The position numbers were made by a program, and so were the translations under genes. Positions 16,949 to 26,404 of a stretch of DNA of 64,000 nucleotides are shown piece after piece. The stretch is from an uncultured Williamsia sp. (GTDB lineage: Bacteria > Actinomycetota > Actinomycetes > Mycobacteriales > Mycobacteriaceae), in contig NZ_CANLWM010000011.1 in the NCBI RefSeq assembly GCF_947494875.1, forward strand, positions 1 to 64,000, in the 5' to 3' direction. Numbering within the stretch: the first letter of the stretch is position 1; each line of letters begins with the position of its first letter. The notes under the pieces are model-generated. The model was not told the origin of the DNA, made no database searches, and saw nothing but the letters and a program-made list of their open reading frames with translations.

Positions 16949-17152
16949 ATGGCACAACGCAACACCCGACAGAGGAAGGTCGTGGCCTCGGCGCTCGTCG
17001 CGGGCGCCCTGTCACTGGGCACCGCCGGTCTGCTCGGCGCGGGCGCCGGTACCGCCAGCGCCGGTGCCTGCCCCGGCTGCGCCCCGCCGCTGCCCGGCCC
17101 GATCATCCTCGGCCCATACCTGCCGGGCGAGCACCCCTTCTACTGGAAGTGA
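16949..17152 (+). CDS. small secreted protein
   Basis: 67 aa from ATG 16949 (GAGGAAA upstream). A signal peptide (residues 1-about 36, ending GTASAG) leaves a mature peptide of about 30 residues with a CPGC motif and many Pro. An upstream GTG (16934) would overlap the preceding stop. Unknown function; part of the transfer operon. Confidence 0.65.
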   Translation: MAQRNTRQRKVVASALVAGALSLGTAGLLGAGAGTASAGACPGCAPPLPGPIILGPYLPGEHPFYWK

Positions 17153-17163
17153 GGCAGTAACCC

Positions 17164-17730
17164 GTGTCTGAGACGCACACCGCCAGCACCTGCACCCGCC
17201 GCCCGGCGCGACGCCGGGTGCTGGTGGTGTGCGCTGGCACCCTCGCCGTCGCAACGGCATTCATCGCCGGCTGCTCAGATCAGCCCGCCCCCTCGATCGA
17301 CCAATTCGCTCCCGAACCGTCGCCCTCCGCGGCGCTGCCTGCGCTCCCGGCGCTGACCCCGATCGCCTGCCACACCTCCTCGGCCGCACCGGGAGAGACC
17401 GTCACCCGCGGCCCCGGTAGCCAGGACTCACCGATCGCCGCGGTCGCGGCGTATCACTACGCGGTCATCACCGATCGCGACGCCTCCCAGGTCGCGGCGA
17501 CTGTCGCCCCGAAACAGGACATGGGCAAACCACAGCTCATCCAGGCCGCGCTCGACGGCTTCCCGCCCGGCACCACGTACTGCCTGCGGATGCGCCAGAC
17601 CGACCCCACCACAGTCCTGGCCACCCTCGACTACCAGCCACCGGGTGCCCCGGCCGCGCAATACAAGCTGCGCGCCACCACGACAGGCCCTCCCGGTCAG
17701 ATCCGCATCGCGGGGGAGATCGACCAGTGA
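17164..17730 (+). CDS. lipoprotein of the conjugation cluster
   Basis: 188 aa from GTG 17164. N-terminus basic, then a hydrophobic stretch and lipobox FIAGC (about residue 34-38). The mature domain has NTF2/VirB8-like features: IAAVAAYHYAVITDRDASQVAATV and a strand-rich end. Overlaps the next gene by 4 bases (GTGA). Probably an outer-face component of the transfer channel. Confidence 0.7.
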   Translation: MSETHTASTCTRRPARRRVLVVCAGTLAVATAFIAGCSDQPAPSIDQFAPEPSPSAALPALPALTPIACHTSSAAPGETVTRGPGSQDSPIAAVAAYHYAVITDRDASQVAATVAPKQDMGKPQLIQAALDGFPPGTTYCLRMRQTDPTTVLATLDYQPPGAPAAQYKLRATTTGPPGQIRIAGEIDQ

Positions 17731-18683
17731 CCGACGACCGATGGGGCTGGGTCACCGATACCGGCCCCGATCCCACTGCACCGCAGGGCGATGCGCCCGC
17801 CGTTATCGACCCCGACACTGCGCACCAGCAGAAGCAACACATCAACAGCGACGCCGCGCACGTCGCCCTCGAACTCTGGGCACCGGTCGACGACCCGCCC
17901 CTTCCGGTCGACGCCGACGTCGCCATGGCCACGTCGGCGCCTGCGCCGACAGCCCCGGTCGCGGACCCGGTGCGCGGCGGCGCGGATGCCCCCACTGAAC
18001 AGTTCACCGCGCTCGGCTATAGCCGGGGCGCCCAAGGCACCGACCCGCCGCTGGCGGATCTCGGCCAGGCGTGGGCCGAGACCCCCGACCCTGCCGGGGA
18101 CGGTCTCGATGAGCTCGTCACCACCGGGCGGGCACGTCAAGCACGCCGCCGCACGCTGCACCGAGCCGGCATCGCCGCGGGGTTCCTCGCCGCGGCAGTC
18201 GCGGTTGTGGCCACGGTGGTCGTCCTGGTGCTGCCCGACCAGCACAGCGGACCGGCACCGCACGCCGTGGCGGCGCCTGCTCCGGTGACGTCGTGGTGTC
18301 CGGTCGGCACCGCCGGCGACACCACGACGGTCGCGGCCGGCGGCGACGGCCGCTCACCGCAAGCAGCGGTGGCGGCCTTCGTCTCGGCCCTGTTCGACCA
18401 GCGCTCGCCGGCCGCTGCGCGCGCAGTGGTCGCCGAGGCGGCCACCACACCGAGCGTTGACGAGCTGCGCGGCTGGATCGCCCGTCTCCCGGAGGGGCAG
18501 ATCCAGTGGTGCGCCCGGATCACCGCCACGGACTCCCCGGTCCGCTGGCAGGTCTCGGTGTCCGGGCGTGCTGGTGACGCACGTCCACAACCGGTGTCGA
18601 CCGACACCGTCTATGTCTCCGCGACGAGTCCCACGAGCTGGGTCATCGACGCGATCGTCGCCCAGGAAGGAACGCAGCCGTGA
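17727..18683 (+). CDS. bitopic membrane protein with VirB8/NTF2-like domain
   Basis: 318 aa. Acidic cytosolic N-terminus of about 150 residues, one membrane helix at about 152-172 (AGIAAGFLAAAVAVVATVVV), then a periplasm-side domain with SPQAAVAAFVSALFDQRSPAAARA and SPTSWVIDAIVA, reminiscent of TcpC/VirB8 NTF2-like folds. Its start overlaps the previous stop. Similar topology to the protein at 20813-21655. Assignment by architecture. Confidence 0.65.
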   Translation: MTDDRWGWVTDTGPDPTAPQGDAPAVIDPDTAHQQKQHINSDAAHVALELWAPVDDPPLPVDADVAMATSAPAPTAPVADPVRGGADAPTEQFTALGYSRGAQGTDPPLADLGQAWAETPDPAGDGLDELVTTGRARQARRRTLHRAGIAAGFLAAAVAVVATVVVLVLPDQHSGPAPHAVAAPAPVTSWCPVGTAGDTTTVAAGGDGRSPQAAVAAFVSALFDQRSPAAARAVVAEAATTPSVDELRGWIARLPEGQIQWCARITATDSPVRWQVSVSGRAGDARPQPVSTDTVYVSATSPTSWVIDAIVAQEGTQP

Positions 18684-19276
18684 TGACCGATCACGACGAG
18701 ACCGTCGCCGCCGAGGTGCATCCCGACGCGCAGGGGTGGCGGCCGCCGCACTACTGGCGTCTGGACACCGTGACCTCCGGTCACTCCAAGCCGCCGCTGT
18801 TCGCGCTCGTCGGCGCGAGCGGGGGAGTGGGCACCACAACCCTGGCCCAGATGTGGGGACCCGCAGCCGATTCCGACACCTGCTGGCCCGCGCACCCCGA
18901 GACCACCCAGTGGTGCGTACTGGTGGCGCGGATGTCGATGGCCGGTATCGACGACGCCGCAGCCCGGCTACGTGACGACGAGATCCCCGACGGTGTCGAC
19001 GTGTTCGGGATCGTCTGGACCCTGCCTCGGCCCGGCCGGATCCCCAAGGAAGTCAACCGCTACGCCCAGACGGTCGGCGAGCTCGTCGACCACACCTGGA
19101 CGGTGCCCTGGATCGAGGAACTGATGCTCGCCCGCCGCGGCGGCATCGCCGCGTGGCTGCCCAGTACCCCGCTGCCGGACAAGAAGCACAACGACCTCGC
19201 TGTCGGACCGCCGCTGTCGATCTGCACCACCGGCGCGGACATCGTCACCACTGTCGTCACGAGGTACCGCCGATGA
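18683..19276 (+). CDS. P-loop-like conjugation accessory protein (DUF6668-like)
   Basis: 197 aa from ATG 18683 (GTG 18680 possible). LFALVGASGGVGTTTLAQMW (about 35-54) has the look of a ParA/MinD-type nucleotide-binding loop (GASGGVGTTTL). The rest (WCVLVARMSMAGIDDAA, GIVWTLPRPGRIPKEVNRYAQ) resembles the family annotated DUF6668 in actinobacterial transfer loci, from memory. It may be a modified ATPase helping assembly. Confidence 0.65.
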   Translation: MTDHDETVAAEVHPDAQGWRPPHYWRLDTVTSGHSKPPLFALVGASGGVGTTTLAQMWGPAADSDTCWPAHPETTQWCVLVARMSMAGIDDAAARLRDDEIPDGVDVFGIVWTLPRPGRIPKEVNRYAQTVGELVDHTWTVPWIEELMLARRGGIAAWLPSTPLPDKKHNDLAVGPPLSICTTGADIVTTVVTRYRR

Positions 19277-19587
19277 CCGCCCGCACCACCGCCCGCACCC
19301 GCCTGCGCGCGGTGATCTCCGACTACCACCGCGCCGCCGAGTTCGACGGCGAGCACTTCGAGGCCGCGGCCGCCGCACTGGCCCCGGCCCTGCAGGCGGG
19401 ATCGACCGCGGCGCTGATCGCGGCGATCGACACCGTCATCGCCGACTGCCGCTACCCCGACGTGGCCGAGCTGCTGCGCAACGCCCGTCGCCGCACCTGT
19501 GGCGACATCGTCGGCCTCGCCCGCGTCGCCAACGACGCCATCAACGCCCGCATCGCCCGCCCGACCCAGCTCCGTGAAGCCACTTGA
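19273..19587 (+). CDS. small helical conjugation-cluster protein
   Basis: 104 aa; its ATG overlaps the previous stop (ATGA). All-helical, Ala/Arg-rich, no membrane segment (DYHRAAEFDGEHFEAAAAAL). Function unknown; translational coupling ties it to the transfer operon. Confidence 0.65.
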   Translation: MTARTTARTRLRAVISDYHRAAEFDGEHFEAAAAALAPALQAGSTAALIAAIDTVIADCRYPDVAELLRNARRRTCGDIVGLARVANDAINARIARPTQLREAT

Positions 19588-19632
19588 ACGGCACCTGCCG
19601 CTCACATCTCCCCACCGAGAAAAGGAAACCCC

Positions 19633-19908
19633 ATGATCACCAGCACCATCACCGTCCTCGCCGACGCCGGCATCAACGTCAACCCGACCGCCCCTCCCGG
19701 GTCGGACAAGCTGCTCACCGTTCTGTCCTGGGGCGGCTGGATCGCCATGATCCTCGCCGTCGGAGCACTCATCGCCGCGGGCGCGAAGTTCGGCTGGGAC
19801 CGCAACCACGGCGGCACCACACCGGAATCGGCCACCAAGGTCGGCTACACCCTCATCGGCTGCGTCATCATCGCCACCGCCGGCGGCCTAGTCGGCGCAC
19901 TCGTCTGA
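19633..19908 (+). CDS. small two-helix membrane protein, pilin-like
   Basis: 91 aa, preceded by AAAGGAAACCCC. Two hydrophobic helices (about 29-47 and 68-90) with a short polar loop, the size and topology of VirB2/TrbC-type pilins, though no processing site is obvious. Together with the next gene it precedes the VirB8/VirB6-like genes. Confidence 0.65.
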   Translation: MITSTITVLADAGINVNPTAPPGSDKLLTVLSWGGWIAMILAVGALIAAGAKFGWDRNHGGTTPESATKVGYTLIGCVIIATAGGLVGALV

Positions 19909-19974
19909 CCCCCACACCCCCAGAACACCACTCTCCCCAGAAGGCAATACCCATGACACGGAACGGAACTGACA

Positions 19975-20202
19975 ATGCAGGGAGCGGACTACGCCTACGC
20001 CCGGCTCGAGCAAGTGCTGGGGTGGGTGGCCTGGATCGCGTGTCTGATCGCCGTAGGCCGACTGATCTGGCTCGGCGGACTGTTCTGGCAGGCCAAGCGC
20101 GGCGAGCACGGCGACATGGGAATCGAGACACTCGTGGCGCAGCTGGCAGGCACCGTCCTGGTCGGCTCGGCCGGTGCGATCGCCGGGGCGCTGCTGTCCT
20201 GA
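19975..20202 (+). CDS. small two-helix membrane protein
   Basis: 75 aa with helices at about 14-37 and 53-73. Similar topology to the protein at 19633. The end of the gene overlaps the probable start of the lipoprotein gene that follows. Confidence 0.6.
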   Translation: MQGADYAYARLEQVLGWVAWIACLIAVGRLIWLGGLFWQAKRGEHGDMGIETLVAQLAGTVLVGSAGAIAGALLS

Positions 20203-20813
20203 CCGGCTTGCTCGCGGCCACCGCGCTCCTGGCCGGGTGCGGCTCGGACAACACCCCCACCGGCGATACCGCCTCGTCAGTCACCCAGGTCGCACCGACC
20301 GCCCCGCCGAGCGGTGTCGCGTGGACCTCGTTCCAGGGCATGAAGATCCCCACCGCCGATCAGGGACCACACATCACCACCCCGGTTGCGGCCCCGCACG
20401 GCTTCGACCACAACGGGCCCGGTGCGGCCCTGGCCGCGATCAACGCCACCGTGCGGATGAGCGTGGCCGCCGACGACCAGTGGGCCACCGTCGGTGACCA
20501 ACTCCTCGCGCCCGGCCCGGCCCGCGACAACTGGACGATCACCCGGGTTCGGCTGTCGATCACCACCCCGATCGCCACCGACGCACCCAAGGTGTGCGGC
20601 TACCAGATGGACGACTACACCCCGCAGAAGGCGCGGGTGTCGATCATCAGCCGCCAGGCCGACAACTCACTGACCGCGAACGCCGCGACCGTCGTGTGGT
20701 CGGCCGAGGGGGACTGGCAACTGCAACTGCCCGACGCCTCTTCCACCGCATCCCCGGTCACCGCCATCGGAGCCCTGCCTGCGTCGATGATCGCGCTGAA
20801 AGGCCAGTGCTGA
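20199..20813 (+). CDS. lipoprotein of the conjugation cluster, unusual start
   Basis: The coding frame is clear from LLAATALLAGCGSDN (lipobox LLAGC) to the stop at 20813, but no ATG or GTG lies between the upstream non-coding-looking part and the lipobox. Candidates are CTG 20199, overlapping the previous stop (TGA 20200-20202), or TTG 20208. Either gives a very short, uncharged signal peptide. The mature domain (about 185 aa) is strand-rich, with one Cys (KVCGYQMDDYT). Reinitiation after the upstream gene seems likely. Start uncertain. Confidence 0.65.
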   Translation: MTGLLAATALLAGCGSDNTPTGDTASSVTQVAPTAPPSGVAWTSFQGMKIPTADQGPHITTPVAAPHGFDHNGPGAALAAINATVRMSVAADDQWATVGDQLLAPGPARDNWTITRVRLSITTPIATDAPKVCGYQMDDYTPQKARVSIISRQADNSLTANAATVVWSAEGDWQLQLPDASSTASPVTAIGALPASMIALKGQC

Positions 20814-21655
20814 TGAGCCAGAAGACCGTCTTCCCCACGACGCCTCCGAAGCCGACGTCGCGGCGCACCCTGTGGATCGTCGTCGCGGTGGTCGTCGTGA
20901 TCGTGGTGGTCGCCACTGTCCTGGTGATCGGCCTCAACCACAGCGGCACGACGACGAACCGGCCGATCGCCACCACTCCCACCACGTCTGCGCCACCGAC
21001 CTCGGCTTCGACCGGCGGGTCCGGGTTCACCGGCACGACCGTCGACAAGTTCAACAAGCCCGTCCAGCTGCCCGCAAACCCTGCCGGGCAACTGCTCCCG
21101 CAAACAGCGAAAACCCCTCAGGGGCAGAACGATGCGCCAGCCGGTCTGACATGGGAGAAGCTCTACGATCTCCCGATCGTCCCGTTCTCCACCAGCGACG
21201 GACCTACCACCATCAAGGACGGCATCGCCCAGGGCTGGTCGCGAACGCCGCAGGGTGCCGCCCTCGCCGGGGTATCGATCCTCTCGATGTGGCTCGGCGG
21301 CCCCGACACCGAATCGGCCACGGTCCAACGCACCCTGCTCTCCGGTGACTCGACAGTGATCGCGCAGCGCACGGCGCAGAACCGCCCCGCCCGGCAATCA
21401 ATGCTCGCAGAACCGCAGCTCGCACCCGGTGCGGTAGCCGGGGTGCAGGTTCGGTCCTTCAACGGGAACTTCGCGACCATCGATTACGGATCGGGCCCTG
21501 TCACTGATGATTCCGACCCGAGCGGCTACTACATCGTGCAGACCCTGTCGCTGAGCTGGTCCGACGGAACCTGGAAGCTGATCGTCACCCCGACCACTCC
21601 CGACCGAGGGCAGCATCAGACCGCGATCGCTGGGATGACGTCGTGGACCGAGTAG
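20813..21655 (+). CDS. bitopic VirB8/TcpC-like conjugation protein
   Basis: 280 aa; its ATG shares one base with the previous stop (TGATG). Short cytosolic tail, one strong helix of Val/Ile (residues about 21-40), a Thr/Ser/Pro linker, then an extracytoplasmic domain of about 190 residues (AQGWSRTPQGAALAGVSILSMWL...) that fits an NTF2-like VirB8/TcpC domain. Overlaps the next gene by 13 bases. Confidence 0.7.
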   Translation: MSQKTVFPTTPPKPTSRRTLWIVVAVVVVIVVVATVLVIGLNHSGTTTNRPIATTPTTSAPPTSASTGGSGFTGTTVDKFNKPVQLPANPAGQLLPQTAKTPQGQNDAPAGLTWEKLYDLPIVPFSTSDGPTTIKDGIAQGWSRTPQGAALAGVSILSMWLGGPDTESATVQRTLLSGDSTVIAQRTAQNRPARQSMLAEPQLAPGAVAGVQVRSFNGNFATIDYGSGPVTDDSDPSGYYIVQTLSLSWSDGTWKLIVTPTTPDRGQHQTAIAGMTSWTE

Positions 21656-23151
21656 CTCGAGCTCTGCGTCGGGCCTTGGTCGTGGTGCTCACCGCTGGTG
21701 TCCTGGCGGTCGGCGGCGGCGGGCTGATTACTCCGACAGCCACTCCGGTGGCAGCGGCCAACCCACTCACCGACGTCGCCTGCGCAGCTGCCAATGCCGC
21801 GCTGCCTGGCGCAGGGTGCAGTGTCGCCCAGGCGGCCGGTGGAGCAGTGAAGGACAGCATCAAAGACGCCGCCAGCGACGGGTTCAAGGGGATCGTGAAG
21901 TCGATCCTGCAAGGCACGGGGTCGGCGATGACGCTGGTGCTGACCTGGTTTGTGCGGATCCCGACACCGGAAGCGGCGCAGTGGAACGCGATCCAGAAGG
22001 TGAAGGATCTGACGCTGCGGTTGCAGCTGATTTTCATGGCCCTGTCGATAGTGGTCGGCGGTATCCGGCTGATGATGGCCAAACGGCACGCCGTGTACGC
22101 CGCCGGCGAGGAACAGTTCCACGCCCTGTCGCGGGCGGTGATCGGGGCGTGGGTGTTCGGCGGGTTCCTCACCGCGTTGTCGCAGGCCACCGACGCCCTG
22201 TCGGTGGCGTGGCTCGACAGCGTCACCAAGGGCGATGCGAGCAAGGTCGTCGAACGGATCGTCAACGTCGAGGTGTTGATGGGCGGCAACGGCATGTCCG
22301 CAGGGTTCCTGCTGATCGTCGGCGTCCTGGGCGCGCTCGGCGCGGTGTTCCAGGCCGTTGTCCTGGTGGTGCGACAAGCGATGCTGATCCTCGTCGTGGC
22401 CTACATCCCGATCATCGGCGCCGCATCGGGAACGGAACTCGGCAAGGCCGCCTACTCCAAGACGGTGCGGTGGGTGATCGCACTGCTGCTGTGGAAGCTG
22501 GTGGCTGCGGGCTGCTTTGTGGTGGCGTTCACTCTCGCCGGCGACTCGGACAAGCCCTCGACCGAGCAGGTGTTTTACGGGTTCATCCTGCTATTCCTCT
22601 CGGCGCTGATGCTGCCGATGCTGATGAAGCTCGTCTCCGGTGGCCTGTCGATGTCGGGCGGATCGGGATTGCAGGCCGGGATGATGGCCGCCGGCGTCGT
22701 GGCCGCCGGCGGTGCTCTGGCCGCGGGCGGGGCCGGGGCAGGCGGAGCGGCATCAACCGCGGGTACGTCCGGGGCCGCGACAACCGGTCTTAGTTCGTCG
22801 GGCGGCGGCATGTCCGGCGGCGACAGCGGCGGCGGGGGCGTATCGCGCATGTCGGCAGCCTCCTCCGGCGGTGGGGACAGTGGCGGCGGCGGAGGCGGAG
22901 GCGGAGGCGGCGGAGGCGGTTCCTCGAGCGGCGGTGGTCGCTCGGGTGGTGGCTCGATGGCCGCGACGTCGACGGTTCCGTCGACGTCGTCGATGCCCGA
23001 CTCCGGCGGGTCGTCGTCGGGTGGTGGGGGATCGAACCGCTTCTCGTCCGCTATGGATGCGATGGGTGCCACAAACGTCATGAGTCAGGCGGCGGAGAAC
23101 TTCTTCGACGGCGGCGATGACGGGATGGCCACCGACGGGGGTATGCGATGA
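21643..23151 (+). CDS. VirB6/TrbL-like polytopic channel protein
   Basis: 502 aa from GTG 21643. Signal-like first helix (about 10-40), then five or six membrane helices between about 85 and 350 (LRLQLIFMALSIVVGGIRLMM, AGFLLIVGVLGALGAVFQAVVLVV, MLILVVAYIPIIGAA) and a long Gly/Ser-rich C-terminal tail of about 140 residues. This is the typical layout of VirB6/TrbL-type inner-membrane channel parts of Gram-positive type IV systems. Confidence 0.8.
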   Translation: MDRVARALRRALVVVLTAGVLAVGGGGLITPTATPVAAANPLTDVACAAANAALPGAGCSVAQAAGGAVKDSIKDAASDGFKGIVKSILQGTGSAMTLVLTWFVRIPTPEAAQWNAIQKVKDLTLRLQLIFMALSIVVGGIRLMMAKRHAVYAAGEEQFHALSRAVIGAWVFGGFLTALSQATDALSVAWLDSVTKGDASKVVERIVNVEVLMGGNGMSAGFLLIVGVLGALGAVFQAVVLVVRQAMLILVVAYIPIIGAASGTELGKAAYSKTVRWVIALLLWKLVAAGCFVVAFTLAGDSDKPSTEQVFYGFILLFLSALMLPMLMKLVSGGLSMSGGSGLQAGMMAAGVVAAGGALAAGGAGAGGAASTAGTSGAATTGLSSSGGGMSGGDSGGGGVSRMSAASSGGGDSGGGGGGGGGGGGGSSSGGGRSGGGSMAATSTVPSTSSMPDSGGSSSGGGGSNRFSSAMDAMGATNVMSQAAENFFDGGDDGMATDGGMR

Positions 23152-24641
23152 GCGCGCCTGCCGAGCGCAACGCGCTGCTGCTGTATGGCCGGTGGGAGCG
23201 CCCGCGCTCCACGGGCCTGTTCGGGATGACCTGGGGCGTCACGATTCTGGCTGGCGTCTTGGTCATCGCAACGATTTTCAGTTACGTGTTCACCCAATCC
23301 CTGGCTGTGGTGGGTGTTTTTCTCGCGGTCTCCACGATCGGGATGGCCCCATTGGTCTACTCCCGGGACGGCCGCACCGGATGGGAGATGACGGTCTTGC
23401 GAGTGCAATTCAACTGGGCGCGGCTGCGTAAGCAGACGGTGTACCGCGGCGGGGTGTTCGGTCAGGTCCCGGGCAACGCTCGGCTGCCGGGGATCGCCGC
23501 CAGTTCACACCTGTATGGCTACGAGCTGCGCGACGGACAGCGCTTCGGGTTGATCCACTACCCGAACAAGAACCACTTCACCGTCAGCCTCGCGGTGCAG
23601 CCCCAGGGCCAGGAGCGGGTCGATCAGTGGCAGATCAACGACTGGGTCGCGGGCCAGGGTGATTTCCTCGCCCGCCTGGGCTCCTCGCGCGGTGCGGTCG
23701 GCGCGGAGGTCGTCGTCGAGTCCGTTCCCGACGCGGGCGCCCGGATCGGTGCGGAGGTCCGGCGGATCACCGAGCCCAATGCCCCGGAGTTCGCCCGTCA
23801 GGTGATGGCCGAGACCGTGCTGACCCGCGGGTCGGCGCGGGTGCGCTCCGATGTGCGCCTGACACTGACGTTCTCGCCATTGCGGGAGGCATCGTCTCGT
23901 GAGGTGGCCGATCAGGCCGCCGAGATCGGGCGGCGCCTGTCGACGCTGATCGTGGCCGCCGCGCAGGCGGGGATCGCCGCGACCCCGTTGTCGCCGGGCG
24001 AGTTGGCGATCTACCCGACGCGGGCCTACAACCCGGAGCTGACCGCCGACCTCGAGCGGATCTCGGGCACCGAGGCCGCCGACGATCTGCGCTGGACCGG
24101 CGCCGGTCCGATCAGCGCGCAGGAGGACTGGGACTGCTACCGGCACAACGGGTTCGTGTCAGTGTCGTGGGAGATGGGTGCCCCGCCTGCGGGCCAGGTG
24201 CCCTCGGACACGCTGCTGCCGCTGCTCGCACCGCGCGCGGACCTCACCCGTAAGCGGGTGACGATCGTCTACCGCGTCCACTCGACCGCCGATGCGGTCA
24301 AGCTCGTCGACAACGACTTCCGTGAGGCGCTGGCCGCGGAGCAGTCCAAGAAGGGTGTGGTGTCGGCGGCGGCGTCGCTGCGGGTGCAGAACACCAACAA
24401 CGCCCGCTCCGAGCAGGCCCGCGGTGCGGGGCTGACCCGGTTCGCGATGCTGGTCACCGCGACCGTTCCCGCCGGCTCGGACATCCCCACGGTGCGCTCG
24501 GAGATCGAGGCGATGGGCGACTCCGCGCGCATCGGGTTGCGCCGCTGCTGGGGCTATCAGGCCGCCGCGTTCGCCGGGTCTCTGGGCATGGGCACGATCC
24601 TGCCGGAGTACGCCTCGATCAGCGGAAAGCTCGGCGGATGA
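23148..24641 (+). CDS. SCO6880-family conjugation protein
   Basis: 497 aa, overlapping its neighbours by 4 bases on each side. Two membrane helices at about 22-65 (FGMTWGVTILAGVLVIATIF, AVVGVFLAVSTIG), then a large cytosolic part (residues 70-497). It matches my memory of the actinobacterial family annotated SCO6880, which sits directly before the VirB4-like ATPase and behaves like a PrgI plus VirB4-N-terminal fusion. Here the ATPase domain is encoded by the next gene, so the two probably act as one machine. Confidence 0.8.
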   Translation: MSAPAERNALLLYGRWERPRSTGLFGMTWGVTILAGVLVIATIFSYVFTQSLAVVGVFLAVSTIGMAPLVYSRDGRTGWEMTVLRVQFNWARLRKQTVYRGGVFGQVPGNARLPGIAASSHLYGYELRDGQRFGLIHYPNKNHFTVSLAVQPQGQERVDQWQINDWVAGQGDFLARLGSSRGAVGAEVVVESVPDAGARIGAEVRRITEPNAPEFARQVMAETVLTRGSARVRSDVRLTLTFSPLREASSREVADQAAEIGRRLSTLIVAAAQAGIAATPLSPGELAIYPTRAYNPELTADLERISGTEAADDLRWTGAGPISAQEDWDCYRHNGFVSVSWEMGAPPAGQVPSDTLLPLLAPRADLTRKRVTIVYRVHSTADAVKLVDNDFREALAAEQSKKGVVSAAASLRVQNTNNARSEQARGAGLTRFAMLVTATVPAGSDIPTVRSEIEAMGDSARIGLRRCWGYQAAAFAGSLGMGTILPEYASISGKLGG

Positions 24642-26404
24642 CCGCCCCGCTGGGGGCGCGGCACCGCGCCACGAAAGACGTCGAGGACCTCACCGTCGAC
24701 GAGGCCGTCACCGAACGGTTCGTCCGCGTCGCCGGCATCCGTATCCGTTCGGTCGCTGGGATGGAGCAGCTGCGCGAGCAGATGGCCATCCCCGGCCGCA
24801 AGGGCAAGAAGGCCCATCGGGAGATGCGCCGCGAGGAGAACCGGCGTCGTAACGCGATCGACCGACTCATCGAGTCTGAGGGCTGGGACAAGCCGATGCC
24901 GCTGCGCACCATGCGCGGGTTCAGCGGCGCCGGCGGCGGTCGCATGGCCTCCGTTGCCCGCCTGCCCGAGTGGCGGGCCACCACCACCCAGACCGCGGGG
25001 TTGAGCCCGTACTGCATCGGGGCCGCGGCGCCGATGCTGGGCACCCCGGTCGGGGCGCACCTGTTCACCGGCGAGGACGTCGGGTTCGACCCGCTGTCCT
25101 GGATGAACGCGGGCATGATCACCGCCCCGATCCTGTTCGTGCTCGCGCTCAACGGGTTCGGCAAGTCGTCGCTGGTGCGCCGGATCGCGACCGGCACGAT
25201 GGCCCAGGGCCACACGGTGCTGTTCATGGGTGATGTGAAACCCGACTACGTCGGTCTCACCCGCGCCGTGGACGGCCAGGTCATCGACGCCGGACCGGGT
25301 GCGGCAAAGATCAACCCACTCGCCGTCGGCGCGCTGGGTTCGATCATCCCGACCCTGGTCGACGCCGGTCGCGAGGACCTCGCCCGCTACGTACGCGACC
25401 AGGTCCACTCCCGGCAGGTGCAGGCGGTGACCGCGCTGATCCAGCTCGGCCGCGGGTCGGTGGTCGACGACTACGAGGAGACGCTGATCTCGGCGATCCT
25501 CACCCACCTCTACCGCCCGTCGCTCGAGGGCGGAGGAGGGTTCACCCACACCAAACCGCCGCTGCTCACCGACATGTACGCCGCGCTCGACCACTCCCCG
25601 GAAGAGTTGTGGGCAGCCGCCGGTGCCGATGACCGGGTCCAGTTCCGCGACATCACCCGCCGCCTGCGGCAGGCGTTGAAAGCGATCGTCGACGGCCCCC
25701 TTGGCGAGGTGTTCAACCACCAGTCGACCGTGCCCATCAACGTCGACGCCCCCGCGGTGTGCATCGACGTCTCCAAGATCCCCGACGGTCAGTCCAAGTT
25801 GAAAGCGGCGATCCTGCTGACCTGCTGGTCGGACGGGTTCGGAGCGGTCGAGGCCGCCCACACCCTCGCCGACGCCGGCCACGGCCAGCCGCGGCAGTTC
25901 CTGGTGGTGATGGACGAGCTGTGGCAGGTGCTCTCGGAGCCGGGCATGGTCGACAAGGTCAACGCGCTCACCCGGTTGAACCGGCAGATCGGCACGGCGC
26001 TGATCCTGATCACCCACACGATCAAGGACCTCGCGAGCTTCGAGTCCCAAGCCGATGTGAACAAGGCGCTGGGGTTCATCGAGCGCGCCAGGGCGAAGAT
26101 CATCGGCCCGGTCGGGCCCGACGAGCTCGAACGCCTCGGTGGGGTCATGTCGTTCACCAACACCGAGAAACGTCTCATCACCTCCTGGTCGACCACCCCG
26201 CCACCGACTGCGGCGACGATCAAAAAGATCACCGCCGGTCAGCGACAGTCGCCGCCGGGCACGGGCTGTTTCATGCTCAAGGTCGGTGAGGACGACCGGC
26301 CCGGTATCCCGTTCCGGTTGAACTTCACCCCGTCGGAGGCCACCTCCGGTGTCCACGACACCAACCAGCGGTTCTCGCTGCGCAAGCAGAGCGGAGACCG
26401 CTGA
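24638..26404 (+). CDS. VirB4-like conjugation ATPase
   Basis: 588 aa. Walker A NGFGKSS (about 170-176) and Walker B FLVVMDELW (about 421-429), followed by RQIGTALILITHTIKDL, the typical motif C region of VirB4/TraC/ConE ATPases. It powers channel assembly and substrate transfer at the inner membrane. Slightly shorter than classic VirB4 because the N-terminal domain seems to be supplied by the preceding SCO6880-like protein. Confidence 0.9.
   Translation: MTAPLGARHRATKDVEDLTVDEAVTERFVRVAGIRIRSVAGMEQLREQMAIPGRKGKKAHREMRREENRRRNAIDRLIESEGWDKPMPLRTMRGFSGAGGGRMASVARLPEWRATTTQTAGLSPYCIGAAAPMLGTPVGAHLFTGEDVGFDPLSWMNAGMITAPILFVLALNGFGKSSLVRRIATGTMAQGHTVLFMGDVKPDYVGLTRAVDGQVIDAGPGAAKINPLAVGALGSIIPTLVDAGREDLARYVRDQVHSRQVQAVTALIQLGRGSVVDDYEETLISAILTHLYRPSLEGGGGFTHTKPPLLTDMYAALDHSPEELWAAAGADDRVQFRDITRRLRQALKAIVDGPLGEVFNHQSTVPINVDAPAVCIDVSKIPDGQSKLKAAILLTCWSDGFGAVEAAHTLADAGHGQPRQFLVVMDELWQVLSEPGMVDKVNALTRLNRQIGTALILITHTIKDLASFESQADVNKALGFIERARAKIIGPVGPDELERLGGVMSFTNTEKRLITSWSTTPPPTAATIKKITAGQRQSPPGTGCFMLKVGEDDRPGIPFRLNFTPSEATSGVHDTNQRFSLRKQSGDR

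Noticed and set aside
19584-20198. Upstream extension of the lipoprotein frame
   Set aside because: Arg/His-rich and overlapping two well-supported small membrane proteins; no start that yields a signal peptide.
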